A DNA stretch of 64,000 bases from an uncultured Eubacteriales bacterium (GCA_900314565.1 OMVU01000003.1:44341-108340); one strand, 5' to 3'; counted from the first letter of the stretch, positions 7,523 through 17,544 are shown. Notes: a model not told the origin generated them from the sequence alone. Numbers and translations: made by a program.

Positions 7523-10500
7523 TTATCGTTTTGCTTTTCTCCTGCTGCTTACGCCTTTCGCGATGACGAAAAGCGATATGCCAAGGAGAGAGATCCAAAG
7601 GAGCGGGCTGCTGCTGTCGCCGGTCTTCGGAGATTTTGCGGATCCCTTCGCCGCACTCTGGCTGGTCTTCTTCGTTACGGTCGTTGTCCCCGACGTCTTT
7701 GCAGGTGTCGGCGCAGCCGCATGCTTCTTTTCTTTGATCGTAAATTCTGCGGAAGGATTGTTCCCGTCATCAAAGACCGCAGTGAGCGTATGCTTTCCGG
7801 CAGACAGCGTCTCCAGATATTCCGGCTTCAGCTTTACGATGACACTTCCGGATACTGCCGTATAATTCGCGACATCCAGATCCTTTCCATCTACCTGCAG
7901 TCCCGTGAAATGAGAAAATGCCTTTTCGTCTTCAATGCTGCGGTTGAAAACGAACTCGAGCGCATCCGAACTTCCATTCTCCCAGGTGTTGCCATCTCCC
8001 TTGGTATTGCGGTACTCCACGACAAGGTGCGGGATCGTTCTCGTCTCCGTCTCCTTGCAGCGGGTGCAGGTGCGTGTTTCCTCTCCGTCTTCGGTCTCCG
8101 TGACTTCTTTTGTAACTACCCATGCACCCCAATTATGACCGAGCGCATCGCTCGCGCGGGTCTCCTTCTCACTGCAGCGGGCGCAAGTGCGGGATTCCTC
8201 ACCCGGCTCAGTGCAGGCCGGAGCCTTGGTCTCGCTCCACTCACCCCAATTATGACCGAGCGCCGCGTCCTCCACCGTAGTGCGGGAGAGTTCGGTACCG
8301 CAGCCCTTGCAGCGGACGACCTCGTCATGTGAACCGGCATCGATGCAGCCGGGCAGGGTGACGTTCTCTTTTACAGGGTCTGCCGGGTCGTGGACAACTG
8401 CGACCTTAAGGGTGGCTTCGAGAGCATTGTCTGCAACAGTGGCTTTCACAAGCTCCCCGCCGCTTACGGCAATCTGGCCGCCGAACGATCCGTCCGTGCC
8501 GGCCGCAAATCCGTATCCGAATGCCGGCTCCAGCATTACGACAGCGGAATATTCCTCTCCGCCGACGAAATCACCCTCGTAGGATTCTAAAAAGTCGAAG
8601 CCCCAAATAGCGGGAAGTAAGCTTTCATTACCGCCAAGTCTGTAATTACCGCCGCCGGGTACCGAAACTGCAGGCGGATTGATCTGATTCGTCCAGGCCC
8701 AGCCGTCCTCGAACACCTCGGTCGATGTACCGCAATAAGGCGCCTCGATTGTCAGCTCCGCCGAATCGATCGTTTTCAGCATGATGGCGTAAATGTCCAT
8801 GCTGTCGTTCACTGCAGTCGACGCCTCGAGCCTGCCGTCATAGGAAGTGTTCATCTCGCCGTATGATGTGAAATCCGTGATAGGCTTCTCGCAGAAGCGG
8901 CCGAACGGCATATAACCGTCCTTCTTGAACGGCGAGTCGCTGAAACTGTACCCTGCATCCTCCAGGATATCTCCGAGCTTCCTGCCGGCCGTAAACGGAA
9001 TCTCGATGGGATCCATCAGATCCACGCCGTCGACAGAGCTCCAATGGATGGTCAGTGTCTTTTCAAAGACAGCAAAGAGGATCGTCGGCGTCTTACTGAA
9101 AGTGAACTCATAAGAGGCGTCCGTACAGAGGATCGTGCCTTCTCTCCTATCCTTTGCCCAGCCGACGAAACGCCATCCTTCCGCAGGATGTGCCGTGAGC
9201 GTAACGGCTGTGCCTTCCGCTATGCTGTCCGTGTCGAAATTAGTAACTCCTTCACCGGCAGCTTCCGCAGTCATATAATCAAAGGTGCCGCCGGCTTCGA
9301 CTTCGTTCCCGGTCCTGTCGTAGGTGAACACGCCGAGCTTGCCGTTCCACCGCGCATAGAGATCAAGGTCTTCCGTCACTTCGGAATCAAAGCTGAAAGC
9401 TTCCCCGTATCCTTCGTCCTTATACCAGCCGCCGAAGTCGAAGCCGCCTTCCTTCGTGGGCGCGGCGGGTTCGTCCGCCTTGCCCCCCGGCGCAAAGGTC
9501 TGCGCGGCGGGTTCCGGCGTGCCGCCGTTTGCATGGAACGTGACAGTGACCGTCGTATCCTTCTCCCACAGAATTTTGAATGTGGCTCCTTCGGAGAAAT
9601 TGAGACCGGTGATACTCTGGCCAAGAGCTCCGGTATGGGCGCCGTTTTTGTCGGTGACCTCGAGCCCTGCATACCTGCAGCCGTCAGGTGGGATTGCCAC
9701 ATCCTCACCCGTTTCCGGATTAACAAGATCGTTGCCGACATCCACCACAAACACGGAACCTATGTAACCCATGGTGTACGGGATTTTGATCAAATCGCCC
9801 GGCCATGCGGGTCCCTTCGTCCCGCCGTTCACATCGTAGTTGATAGTTACGGCCCTTTTCGCGTCTACGACGATGACGACCGCATCCTCAGGCATCGTGA
9901 AGGCGACCGTGAGGCCGGAGCCGTCTTCCGAGGAAGCCACCATGAAATCATCGATCGTTAGTCCGTCGGGCAGAGCGGCGTCGGAGAGAAGTGCATTATC
10001 CCCTGCGTTCATGACAGCGACCACGGTCGATCCTGCAGCGATCTGTCGTGAGACCTGCATTCCGCTGACCGGGAGAAGCCAGTCTTCCCCATTGACCGTA
10101 AATGAAGACACGATGTCTGTCAGAGACATCCCTGCTCCGTTTGCAATCTGAAAGTCGAACGTCAGATCCTCCAAAGGCGCCTCTTCCTCGAACAGCGCGT
10201 AAAGGGTCTTGCGGGACTCATTGATGAACGAATACACTGGATCGGTCCACTCAATATCGTCCTTCGATTTACTGGACGACCAGCCGACAAATTTAAAGCC
10301 CGGATTCGGGTTGGCGGTCAGCGTTTCCCGGGTTCCCTCGATGACGGTAGTCTGAGCATTTGAACGCGTCTGAGGTGAACCGTGATAAATGTGATCCCAT
10401 GTAATCGTGCCTCCCACACTCCAGACATCGTTCGTAATATCATAAGCCTGCAGCGAGAGAACCGTCTCATAGAGGGCATAAATCGTCATGTCTTCCGTAA

Positions 10501-11872
10501 CAGGATCCCGGAAAGGGTAGCCTGTGTTCCAGAACGTGTCGTAAGTCAGATCCTCCGGGGCATATTTGTTCCACCTGCTGAAACGCAGACCCGTCGTGTC
10601 GTAATCGGAGGCTTTATCGTAGTTGACGGGACTGGCCGGCTTGACTGCCTTCTCACCGTCTGCAACCTTCTGCGATGCGACTTCAGTGTAATGCCCCCGC
10701 ATATCGAAGGTCACGGTATGGGTATCTGCTTCCGGGATCGTGACAGCGATGATTGCCTGGATCCATATGTATGCGCCCCCACCTGCCTTTGTCACTGCAG
10801 AATTAGACTGCGCGATCTTTTCTCCGCCGGTTACCTGCAGATCGGTATTAAATGTGGAACCTCCGGCCGTTGCGGCGAAACTGTCGTTGCCATCGCTAAG
10901 GCATACATATGCGTAGTAGGTCTCACCCGCCTCGAAGGTCGTGCCGGGATCAAGAACCTGACGCCCGTATAAATTGCTGCCTGTCACCCACTGCAAACTG
11001 AACCCGTCAGAAGCTTCAGAGACAAGCCCGTAGCCGGCATCGCTGGGAAAGCTCACCTGAGGTGCCTGGGCAGCCGTTGTACCTGCAGCGGGAGGAGTGA
11101 TCGTCAGATATGCTGTCTCCAGGCCGAAGTATGCAGCCGCTTCTGTATCTGTTCCTGCTATGAGTGTATTGTCTGCGGTTCCGACCCACTGCCAGGACCC
11201 GTCTGCTTTCGTGACCCACCAATGATCCACCAAGTAACCGGAATCCGGTACAGCAACGACGGAAACTTCCGTGCCCTTATACCATGTGCCCGAAAACTCG
11301 GTGCCGTAGTCAGATCCGTTCACCAGTACCCTTCCGTGCCCGGGCGTCCATACACGCATTTCCACGGTTTCCCGGGATTCCTCCCCGGCCCCGACGAGGG
11401 CAGGCTCGGCAGCGGTCTTGCTGCTTTCTGCAGGCCTGGATTTTTCATCCGCAGCTTTTTTTGAAGCGCCGGGCGCCGCCTGTACCGGTTCAGAAGGTGT
11501 ATCCTCTGCTTCTGCTTTTGCGGGCTCTTCGTCGACTGCGGGTGCAGTATCGCCGTCGACATTGGCAGCGGATGTATTCCCGTCAGCGGTCTCGTAAACA
11601 GGCTGCTCTTCCTGCGCTTCTGCTGTTTCCTCCTGTTCGCCCGCTTCTATATCACAGGCTGCGGCCGATTCTTCCGGTACGGCAGCCGGTTCTTCATCAA
11701 CGTAAACCGCCGGAGCCGCATCATTCTCGAAGATCTCTTCGGCAGCAGGCTCATTTTCTGAGATCGCTTCTGCAGTTCCTCCGGCTGTCTCCTCCGCCAT
11801 TACAGGAAAACCTGCTATGAGGTTCAGTACCATAAAAAGTACCAGAAGGGCGGATATCAGTTTTTTCGACAT
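7523..11872 (-). CDS. Large secreted cell-wall-anchored repeat protein (InlB-type repeats, PKTG sorting signal)
   Basis: The 1449-aa surface protein starts with a signal peptide (MSKKLISALLVLFMVLNLIAG...), then a long acidic Glu/Ala/Pro-rich low-complexity stalk (about residues 30-170). Several Listeria-Bacteroides (InlB B) repeats follow, for example VTFHANGGTPEP ... GGWYKDEGYG ... LYARW, with FVGW motifs. Near residues 1190-1290 are two CxxC-rich ALGHNWGEW / ALGHNWGAW repeats, then a domain of about 100 residues. The C terminus is SPKTGD, a hydrophobic helix and RRKAKR, a sortase sorting signal. The ATG at 11872 follows AAAGGAAG; an alternative GTG lies 9 bases upstream. Probable adhesin or scaffold; the ligand is unknown. 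Confidence 0.88.
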   Translation of the reverse strand: MSKKLISALLVLFMVLNLIAGFPVMAEETAGGTAEAISENEPAAEEIFENDAAPAVYVDEEPAAVPEESAAACDIEAGEQEETAEAQEEQPVYETADGNTSAANVDGDTAPAVDEEPAKAEAEDTPSEPVQAAPGASKKAADEKSRPAESSKTAAEPALVGAGEESRETVEMRVWTPGHGRVLVNGSDYGTEFSGTWYKGTEVSVVAVPDSGYLVDHWWVTKADGSWQWVGTADNTLIAGTDTEAAAYFGLETAYLTITPPAAGTTAAQAPQVSFPSDAGYGLVSEASDGFSLQWVTGSNLYGRQVLDPGTTFEAGETYYAYVCLSDGNDSFAATAGGSTFNTDLQVTGGEKIAQSNSAVTKAGGGAYIWIQAIIAVTIPEADTHTVTFDMRGHYTEVASQKVADGEKAVKPASPVNYDKASDYDTTGLRFSRWNKYAPEDLTYDTFWNTGYPFRDPVTEDMTIYALYETVLSLQAYDITNDVWSVGGTITWDHIYHGSPQTRSNAQTTVIEGTRETLTANPNPGFKFVGWSSSKSKDDIEWTDPVYSFINESRKTLYALFEEEAPLEDLTFDFQIANGAGMSLTDIVSSFTVNGEDWLLPVSGMQVSRQIAAGSTVVAVMNAGDNALLSDAALPDGLTIDDFMVASSEDGSGLTVAFTMPEDAVVIVVDAKRAVTINYDVNGGTKGPAWPGDLIKIPYTMGYIGSVFVVDVGNDLVNPETGEDVAIPPDGCRYAGLEVTDKNGAHTGALGQSITGLNFSEGATFKILWEKDTTVTVTFHANGGTPEPAAQTFAPGGKADEPAAPTKEGGFDFGGWYKDEGYGEAFSFDSEVTEDLDLYARWNGKLGVFTYDRTGNEVEAGGTFDYMTAEAAGEGVTNFDTDSIAEGTAVTLTAHPAEGWRFVGWAKDRREGTILCTDASYEFTFSKTPTILFAVFEKTLTIHWSSVDGVDLMDPIEIPFTAGRKLGDILEDAGYSFSDSPFKKDGYMPFGRFCEKPITDFTSYGEMNTSYDGRLEASTAVNDSMDIYAIMLKTIDSAELTIEAPYCGTSTEVFEDGWAWTNQINPPAVSVPGGGNYRLGGNESLLPAIWGFDFLESYEGDFVGGEEYSAVVMLEPAFGYGFAAGTDGSFGGQIAVSGGELVKATVADNALEATLKVAVVHDPADPVKENVTLPGCIDAGSHDEVVRCKGCGTELSRTTVEDAALGHNWGEWSETKAPACTEPGEESRTCARCSEKETRASDALGHNWGAWVVTKEVTETEDGEETRTCTRCKETETRTIPHLVVEYRNTKGDGNTWENGSSDALEFVFNRSIEDEKAFSHFTGLQVDGKDLDVANYTAVSGSVIVKLKPEYLETLSAGKHTLTAVFDDGNNPSAEFTIKEKKHAAAPTPAKTSGTTTVTKKTSQSAAKGSAKSPKTGDSSSPLLWISLLGISLFVIAKGVSSRRKAKR

Positions 11873-11911
11873 AGAATGCACTTCCTTTCCCTTGAATTTT
11901 TATTCAGGCTC

Positions 11912-12144
11912 TTGCGAAACTCTGTGTGAAATGGAATTGTGTGAACAATTCAAACAATCTGCACAAGCCTTGGAACTTCTTCATGAACGAAAGATGTGGA
12001 ATGAGCAAAAACCGTACTGTCTGAGCGCAGCGAGTTTACGCTTTTTGCGAATGCTTTTCCACATCTTGAGTGAATGTTAGAAGTTCCTGGCGCGGAAGCC
12101 GTTTGAATGTTCATGCAAATTCCATGAAGCACAGACTTTTGCAA
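11912..12144. repeat. Long palindromic repeat, copy A2
   Basis: A 233-bp imperfect palindrome lies directly upstream of the surface protein gene. Arms of about 105 bases meet near 12028. The left arm holds TGAACAATTCAAACAATCTG and AAGATGTGGAATGAGC; the right arm holds TTTTCCACATCTTGAGTG and GTTTGAATGTTCATGC. The arms match A1 base for base over long stretches, but the centre lacks module B. Four further short hairpins lie between 12180 and 12260 (for example TTGCTTCGCCGAAGCAA and ATCTGAATTCAGAT). Confidence 0.88.
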
Positions 12145-12407
12145 TTGCCTGGAATATAATTTGAGATATTATCTCAGCTTCTCCATTGCTTCGCCGAAGC
12201 AAAATGTACGCATGCAAAAGCATACATACGGGATCTGAATTCAGATTGTTTTATATTGATCTATATAAAAAGCAGAATTCTTCCCCTTTATATGATAATA
12301 AAGATATCTGATGAACTCTATTCGATTTCCGATAAAGCACTGGTTTTGTCGGAAATATTCCTGTATCATTTCTGTATTCTTATGCATTACATCGAGGTGT
12401 CTCATCT

Positions 12408-14144
12408 ATGAAATTCAATGAGCAGTTAAGTACCTATCTTCATTCTGTCTCTGCCACGCAAAAAGAGCTGGCGGAATGCTCCGGCCTGAGCACGGCAACG
12501 ATCAGCAGGTTCCGTTCCGGAAAAAGGGAGCCCGCTTATAACAGCAAAGAACTCGAAGACCTTGCCCGGGCACTCACAGATCTCGCGGAAAAAAAGCAGA
12601 TCCCGATCGGTTCCTTTGAAGAAGTCTATCAGACTCTGCGGGATTCCGTGGAGGATCTGCTTCGTGTGGATCATGACGTTTTTCTTGGAAATCTGAATTA
12701 TCTCCTGAAGTACCTCGGTGTCAGGAACACGGAGCTGGCCGGCGGGATCCACAGTGATCTGTCGCACGTCTCCCGGATCCTGGCGGGGACCAGCAATCCG
12801 GGGAACACCAACATTTTCATCCATGAGGTGGCGACCTATCTTGCCATGCGCTACTCGGGAAGCAGTGAGCTCGAATCGATCGCAAAGCTCCTCGGCGTGA
12901 ACACTTCCGAGATCTCCACGTCCGCCGGACTGCGGGATCATATCGTGTACTATCTCGGCTCACATGCGCATACCGAAACGGACGACTCTTTTCCCCGGTT
13001 CCTGGCTGCTCTGGATACGTTCGACCTGAATGATTATCTGAAATCAGTACATTTCGACGAGATCAAAGTGCCCTCTTCGATACCGCATCTCCCTACGCGA
13101 AAAGAGTACTACGGTATCAAAAAAATGATGGAGAGCGAGATCGACTTTATGAAGACGACCGTTCTCTCCAAGTCAAATGAGGACTGTATTCTGTACAGCG
13201 ATATGCCTCTTGAAGAGATGGCATCCGATCCTGAATTTCCGAAAAAATATATGCTTGGCATGGCACTCATGCTGAAGAAAGGCCTTCATCTCCATCAGAT
13301 CCACGACGTGAACCGGCCTTTCCCGGAAATGATGCTGGGTCTCGAGAGCTGGATCCCTCTTTATATGACAGGGCAGATCTCGCCATATTATCTTCCCACT
13401 TCTCAGAATCAGGTGTTTCTGCATTTTCTGAAAGTGTCCGGCGTTGCTGCGCTCGAAGGAACTGCCATCGCGGGGCACCAGGCTTCCGGAAGGTATGTGC
13501 TCTACCGCTCCAAAGAAGATGTGAAGCATTATCAAGTCCGCGCAAAGCAGCTTCTTTCGAAAGCGCATCCGCTCATGGATATTTACCGGCAGGATAAGGC
13601 AGAACTCTTTCATAAGAAGCAAAGGCAGGCATTCGCCGGCAGCAGCTGCAAAATAATCTGTTCGAACCTTCCTGTTTACTTCCTCCCGGAAGAGCTCCTT
13701 CTCGGAGTACTGGAGAGAGCAAAAGCGAACAGAAAAAACCGGGCTGCCATTCTGCAGTATTACAGGAGTTCGCAGGACGTGCTGCAGACACTGCTCAGAG
13801 AGCACACGGTGCATCTGGTCGTGCCTGCGCCCGATGCCGCTTCGTTCGAATCCGGCGCACCCGGTCTCGCTCTCGCCGATCTCTTTCTGGATAAAGAAAT
13901 CTCTCTTACCTATGAAGAATATGCCGCCTGTATAAAAGCATTGAGGAAGATGGAGGAAGAAAATGAGAACCTGCAGCTGGAATTCGATCCTTCTCCCATA
14001 TTCCATCACATCAATATCTGCATCATCGGTGATAAATCGGTCATCGTCTCAAAGGAGAAGAGCCCGACCATCCACTTTGTGATCCATCATAAAAAGATGA
14101 TCAGGGCTTTCCGGAACTTCATTCCGCCGATCGTTGACAAATGA
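12408..14144 (+). CDS. Large protein with two N-terminal helix-turn-helix modules, function unknown
   Basis: The 578-aa protein begins with an XRE-like HTH (residues 1-50: SATQKELAECSGLSTATISRFRSGKREP). A second HTH-like segment follows at about residues 90-150 (NYLLKYLGVRNTELAGGIHSDLSHVSRILAG). The remaining 400 residues are soluble and match no family I recognise; there is no membrane segment or evident catalytic motif. GAGGTG lies before the ATG. The gene is alone and oriented away from the surface protein, so it could regulate that gene or itself. The stop codon lies in the first unit of a 54-bp repeat array. DNA binding is likely, the role of the large C-terminal part unknown. Confidence 0.75.
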   Translation: MKFNEQLSTYLHSVSATQKELAECSGLSTATISRFRSGKREPAYNSKELEDLARALTDLAEKKQIPIGSFEEVYQTLRDSVEDLLRVDHDVFLGNLNYLLKYLGVRNTELAGGIHSDLSHVSRILAGTSNPGNTNIFIHEVATYLAMRYSGSSELESIAKLLGVNTSEISTSAGLRDHIVYYLGSHAHTETDDSFPRFLAALDTFDLNDYLKSVHFDEIKVPSSIPHLPTRKEYYGIKKMMESEIDFMKTTVLSKSNEDCILYSDMPLEEMASDPEFPKKYMLGMALMLKKGLHLHQIHDVNRPFPEMMLGLESWIPLYMTGQISPYYLPTSQNQVFLHFLKVSGVAALEGTAIAGHQASGRYVLYRSKEDVKHYQVRAKQLLSKAHPLMDIYRQDKAELFHKKQRQAFAGSSCKIICSNLPVYFLPEELLLGVLERAKANRKNRAAILQYYRSSQDVLQTLLREHTVHLVVPAPDAASFESGAPGLALADLFLDKEISLTYEEYAACIKALRKMEEENENLQLEFDPSPIFHHINICIIGDKSVIVSKEKSPTIHFVIHHKKMIRAFRNFIPPIVDK

Positions 14145-14318
14145 ACTGCACCTGCGCGACCATATTCCGCCTGCAAAAACGTTCAGTAAGTTTGATGAAC
14201 TTTGTAAACACGACCATGTTCCATCCGCGAAAGCACTCAGTCAATTTGATGAACTTTGTAAATGCGACCATGTTCCGCCTGCAAAAACGTCCGATCAGTT
14301 TGTCGAACCTGTCGAGGA
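14140..14318 (+). repeat. 54-bp tandem repeat starting at the stop codon of the HTH gene
   Basis: Units begin CGACCATRTTCC at 14157, 14211 and 14265. Each ends GATGAACTTTGTAAA or a variant, and the gene tail AAATGAACT...CGACCAT (stop TGA at 14142-14144) aligns with that unit end. The 54-base period keeps frames open, so two short overlapping frames exist, but no ribosome site supports translation. Confidence 0.85.
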
Positions 14319-14408
14319 TTTTCATTTTCAGCGGACTTTTATTGAAGTAATATGCACAAAATGATACTATGAAAACAGATTAAAAAACGTATCCTGTTTC
14401 TAATGTAT

Positions 14409-14513
14409 TGCTCAGACTGCGGACAGCGTTTACGTTCCCCGCAGGCACTCACGACGCAAAAGACGGGATTTCTGCGTCAGAGATCAGATCCTTCGATGCA
14501 GACAGTCTGAGCT
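14409..14513 (+). promoter_or_regulatory. Possible structured leader before the 936-aa flavoprotein
   Basis: CTCAGACTG near 14412 is complementary to CAGTCTGAG near 14505 and would close a loop of about 85 bases just upstream of the gene at 14538. The loop contains TTTCTGCGTCAGAGATCA, the dispersed motif also seen at 764-780. No promoter was identified with confidence. The stretch 14319-14408 shows nothing recognisable. Confidence 0.35.
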
Positions 14514-14537
14514 GCTTAAAAATCAAGAGAGGTCACT

Positions 14538-17348
14538 ATGGGAAAAAGTATTGAAGAATGGAAAATCGGCGATCCCATGATCAACGAGCGGGATTACTGG
14601 CAGGACCCCAACTACGTCGCCCCCGACAAGGAAAAGGAAAAGATGGTCCTGAAGCTCGCGAGCATCATAACGGACCGCTATGTAAAAAAATTTACGGGAA
14701 CGATCAACAACAGGGATCCGGAATACTGGATGCTGGACATGATCCTCACAAAGGAGCAGGTCCGCTTCCTTCTGAATTTCAAGAAAACGCGCGTACCCTA
14801 CACCATCAGGGAGCTTGCCCGCATCAACAAAATGTCCATTAAGCACACGAAGGACATGGTGAAAGAACTCTGCTGGATCGGCGTCGTCGAGATGACGCGC
14901 GAAGGTGAGGACAAGCACAAAGAGTATAATCTGCCGATCTTCGTCCCGGGCTCCGCGGAATTCATGATGATGCAGCCCGCCCTCACGGACAAGTTCCCGC
15001 AGCTTGCCACCTTCTTCAACCTGATGACACAGCTTCCGCTCGGCGGCATCACCCAGATGGTCCCAGAGGGCGGCTCCGGTATCGGCATGCATGTCATCCC
15101 GGTCGAGAAGGCCATCAGCATGGAGAACAAATCCGTCTCCATCGAACATCTCTCCCACTGGCTTGAGAAGTATGATAAGTTCGGTGTCGCCGAGTGTTCC
15201 TGCCGCAAGCAGCAGTGCATGCGCGGAGAGGGATCCGGCGAGGTACGCGGAGAGTTCTGTATCGCCTGCGGCGATCTCGCCGAATATGAGTATGACCGCG
15301 GAATCGGCCGCAATATTACGAGGGAAGAAGTCTATGAGATCCTCGAGCGCGCTGAGCGTCACGGCTATGTCCACCAGATCACCAACATTGACGGCGAGGA
15401 TAAGATCGTTGCCATCTGCAACTGCGCCGTAGGCGTCTGCAACGCCCTGCGCACGTCCCAGCTCTACAACACGCCGAACATGTCTGCTTCCGCTTACCGC
15501 GCGCACGTGGAGAAAGAGAAATGCGTCGCCTGCGGAAAGTGCGTGGAGGTCTGTCCTGTCGGCGCGGCCAAGCTCGGCCAGAAGCTCTGTAAGAAGGACG
15601 GCTCTGCTGTCACGTATCCGAAATCCGAGCTCCCGAACGCAAAGGTCTGGGGACCGGACAAATGGAATTACAACTATCGCGAGGATGTCCGTATCCATTG
15701 CTACGACACCGGAACATCGCCCTGCAAGACGGCATGTCCGGCCCACCTGGCCATCCAGGGGTATATCAAGATGGCGTCGGAAGGACGTTTCCTCGACGCT
15801 CTGAAGCTCATTAAGCAGGACAATCCGCTCCCGGCTGTCTGTGGCGCAGTCTGCAACCGCCGCTGCGAGGACGCCTGTACGCGCGGAACCATCGACCAGC
15901 CGCTCGCGATCGACGAGATCAAGAAGTATATCGCAGCCCTCGATCTGAACAGCGAAGAACGCTACATCCCCTTCTGCGAGAAGCACGACGGCGGTTTCTG
16001 GGGCGACGAGTATAAGATTGCAGTCATCGGTGCAGGTCCGGCAGGTCTCTCCGCGGCCTATTACCTGAGGCTCAACGGGTATCCGGTCACTGTCTTTGAG
16101 AAAAATAAAAAACCCGGCGGCATGCTGACCTACGGCATCCCGTCCTACCGCCTCGAGAAGGACGTCATCGACGCCGAAGTGGACGTGATCCGCGAGATGG
16201 GCGTTGAATTCAAATGCGGCGTTGAAATCGGTAAGGACATAACGATCGAAGAGCTCCGGAAAGAGGGCTACAAGGCCTTCTTCGTGGCGATTGGCGCGCA
16301 GGGCGGCCGTCTCGCAGGTGTCCCGGGTGAAGACGCAGAGGGTGTAGAAACGGGTGTGGATTTCCTGAGAAGAAATAATCATGACCACGAATCCGCCACC
16401 CTCACGGGCGATACGGTGGTCATCGGAGGCGGAAACGTCGCAGTCGACGTTGCACGCACCGCTGTCCGCGCCGGAAACGGAAAGGTCACGATGATCTGCC
16501 TCGAAGGCCCGGACGAAATGCCGGCGGCCCACGACGAGGTCGAGGAGGCAAAAGAAGAAGGCATCTGCGTGATCAACGGCTGGGGTCCGAAGGAGATCCT
16601 CACCGAGAACGGTCACGTGACAGGCGTCCTCTTCAAAAAGTGCACATCCGTCAAGGATGCGGACGGCCGCTTCAACCCGCAGTACGATGAAAACGAGACC
16701 ATGACCCTTGCCTGCACGAACGTGCTGCAGTCCATCGGTCAGTCGATCCTCTGGGGAGACCTCCTCGCCGGCACAAAGGTCGAACTGAACCGCAACGGGA
16801 CCGCCGTGGCGGATCCGGTCACCCGGCAGACGGCGGAACCGGATATCTTCGTAGGCGGAGATGTCTTTACCGGACCGCGCTTTGCCATCGACGCAATCGC
16901 AGCAGGACGGGAAGGCTATGACTCGATCAACCGTTTCGTGCATCCGGGCAATTCCCTGACGATCTCCCGCGACCTCAGGAATTTCGTAGAACTCAACAAG
17001 GACGACATTCTCGTCGAGACCTTTGACAACGCGAAGCGCCAGATCCCCGGCAGAAAAGCAGGGATCGCCACCGAGACCTATGAAGACCTCCGTCTCTGCC
17101 TGACACCTGAGCAGGTGCAGACCGAGGCTGCAAGGTGCCTCGGATGCGGCGCGACTACCGTTGACGAGAACCGCTGCATCGGCTGCGGCCTGTGCACGAC
17201 AAGGTGTGAATTCGACGCGATCCACCTTGAGCGGACGCATCCGGATGCGAGCACCATGGTAACGGCAGAGAAGAAATTCAGCAAGATCGCGCCCTATGTC
17301 CTGAAGAGGGCCGGTAAGATCGCGATCAATAAGGTGACACGTAAATAA
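14538..17348 (+). CDS. Fe-S flavoprotein: Cys-rich N-terminal region fused to GltD-like NAD(P)H oxidoreductase
   Basis: The 936-aa cytoplasmic oxidoreductase has an N-terminal 160 residues that look like a winged-helix (ARINKMSIKHTKDMVKELCWIG). A Cys-rich segment follows (CSCRKQQC, CIACGD, CNCAVGVCN), then a ferredoxin site CVACGKCVEVCPVGAAK. From about residue 380 it matches glutamate synthase beta (GltD) type: CKTACPAHLAIQGYI, CGAVCNRRCEDAC, FAD site VIGAGPAGLSAAYY, NAD(P) site VIGGGNVAVDVART. It ends with CLGCG and CIGCGLCTTRCEF. GltD-like modules pass electrons from NAD(P)H to a partner; there is no glutamate synthase large subunit here, so the acceptor is unknown. AGAGAGGTCACT precedes the ATG, and a strong terminator follows. 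Confidence 0.85.
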   Translation: MGKSIEEWKIGDPMINERDYWQDPNYVAPDKEKEKMVLKLASIITDRYVKKFTGTINNRDPEYWMLDMILTKEQVRFLLNFKKTRVPYTIRELARINKMSIKHTKDMVKELCWIGVVEMTREGEDKHKEYNLPIFVPGSAEFMMMQPALTDKFPQLATFFNLMTQLPLGGITQMVPEGGSGIGMHVIPVEKAISMENKSVSIEHLSHWLEKYDKFGVAECSCRKQQCMRGEGSGEVRGEFCIACGDLAEYEYDRGIGRNITREEVYEILERAERHGYVHQITNIDGEDKIVAICNCAVGVCNALRTSQLYNTPNMSASAYRAHVEKEKCVACGKCVEVCPVGAAKLGQKLCKKDGSAVTYPKSELPNAKVWGPDKWNYNYREDVRIHCYDTGTSPCKTACPAHLAIQGYIKMASEGRFLDALKLIKQDNPLPAVCGAVCNRRCEDACTRGTIDQPLAIDEIKKYIAALDLNSEERYIPFCEKHDGGFWGDEYKIAVIGAGPAGLSAAYYLRLNGYPVTVFEKNKKPGGMLTYGIPSYRLEKDVIDAEVDVIREMGVEFKCGVEIGKDITIEELRKEGYKAFFVAIGAQGGRLAGVPGEDAEGVETGVDFLRRNNHDHESATLTGDTVVIGGGNVAVDVARTAVRAGNGKVTMICLEGPDEMPAAHDEVEEAKEEGICVINGWGPKEILTENGHVTGVLFKKCTSVKDADGRFNPQYDENETMTLACTNVLQSIGQSILWGDLLAGTKVELNRNGTAVADPVTRQTAEPDIFVGGDVFTGPRFAIDAIAAGREGYDSINRFVHPGNSLTISRDLRNFVELNKDDILVETFDNAKRQIPGRKAGIATETYEDLRLCLTPEQVQTEAARCLGCGATTVDENRCIGCGLCTTRCEFDAIHLERTHPDASTMVTAEKKFSKIAPYVLKRAGKIAINKVTRK

Positions 17349-17361
17349 ACGAACAATTCGG

Positions 17362-17392
17362 CGGGGAGGATGAAAAATCCTCCCCGTTTTTT
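17362..17392 (+). terminator. Rho-independent terminator
   Basis: A perfect 10-bp stem CGGGGAGGAT/ATCCTCCCCG with a 5-base loop is followed by six T. It lies 14 bases after the flavoprotein stop codon. Confidence 0.95.
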
Positions 17393-17535
17393 ACGCACTT
17401 CGGGTACACACTTTCGTTTCCTTTTGCAATTTACAGCATCTCGCTTTCCGCCTTTCCGGGAAGGCAAAAGGGACACCACCAATTTAAAGTCCTGAAATAT
17501 GTTCTCAAAAAATTGTATGCTAACTAATACATTTC

Positions 17536-17544
17536 TGTTATAAT
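17536..17544 (+). promoter_or_regulatory. Extended -10 promoter of the alanine/glycine symporter gene
   Basis: TGTTATAAT gives an extended -10 (hexamer 17539-17544) with no good -35 at normal distance. The leader of about 160 bases holds one hairpin (GGAATATGA near 17626 with TCATATTCC near 17664). The rest of the 17393-17709 gap shows nothing recognisable. Confidence 0.5.

Noticed and set aside
14134-14364. Short repeat peptide of 18-residue units after the HTH gene
   Set aside because: The 54-bp period keeps several frames open, there is no ribosome site, and the TTG start lies inside the previous gene. It is treated as non-coding repeat.
14523-17240. 905-aa open frame on the - strand opposite the 936-aa flavoprotein
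   Set aside because: It is a codon-bias shadow: the + strand gene has motifs, a ribosome site and a terminator, while the - strand frame shows no recognisable domain.
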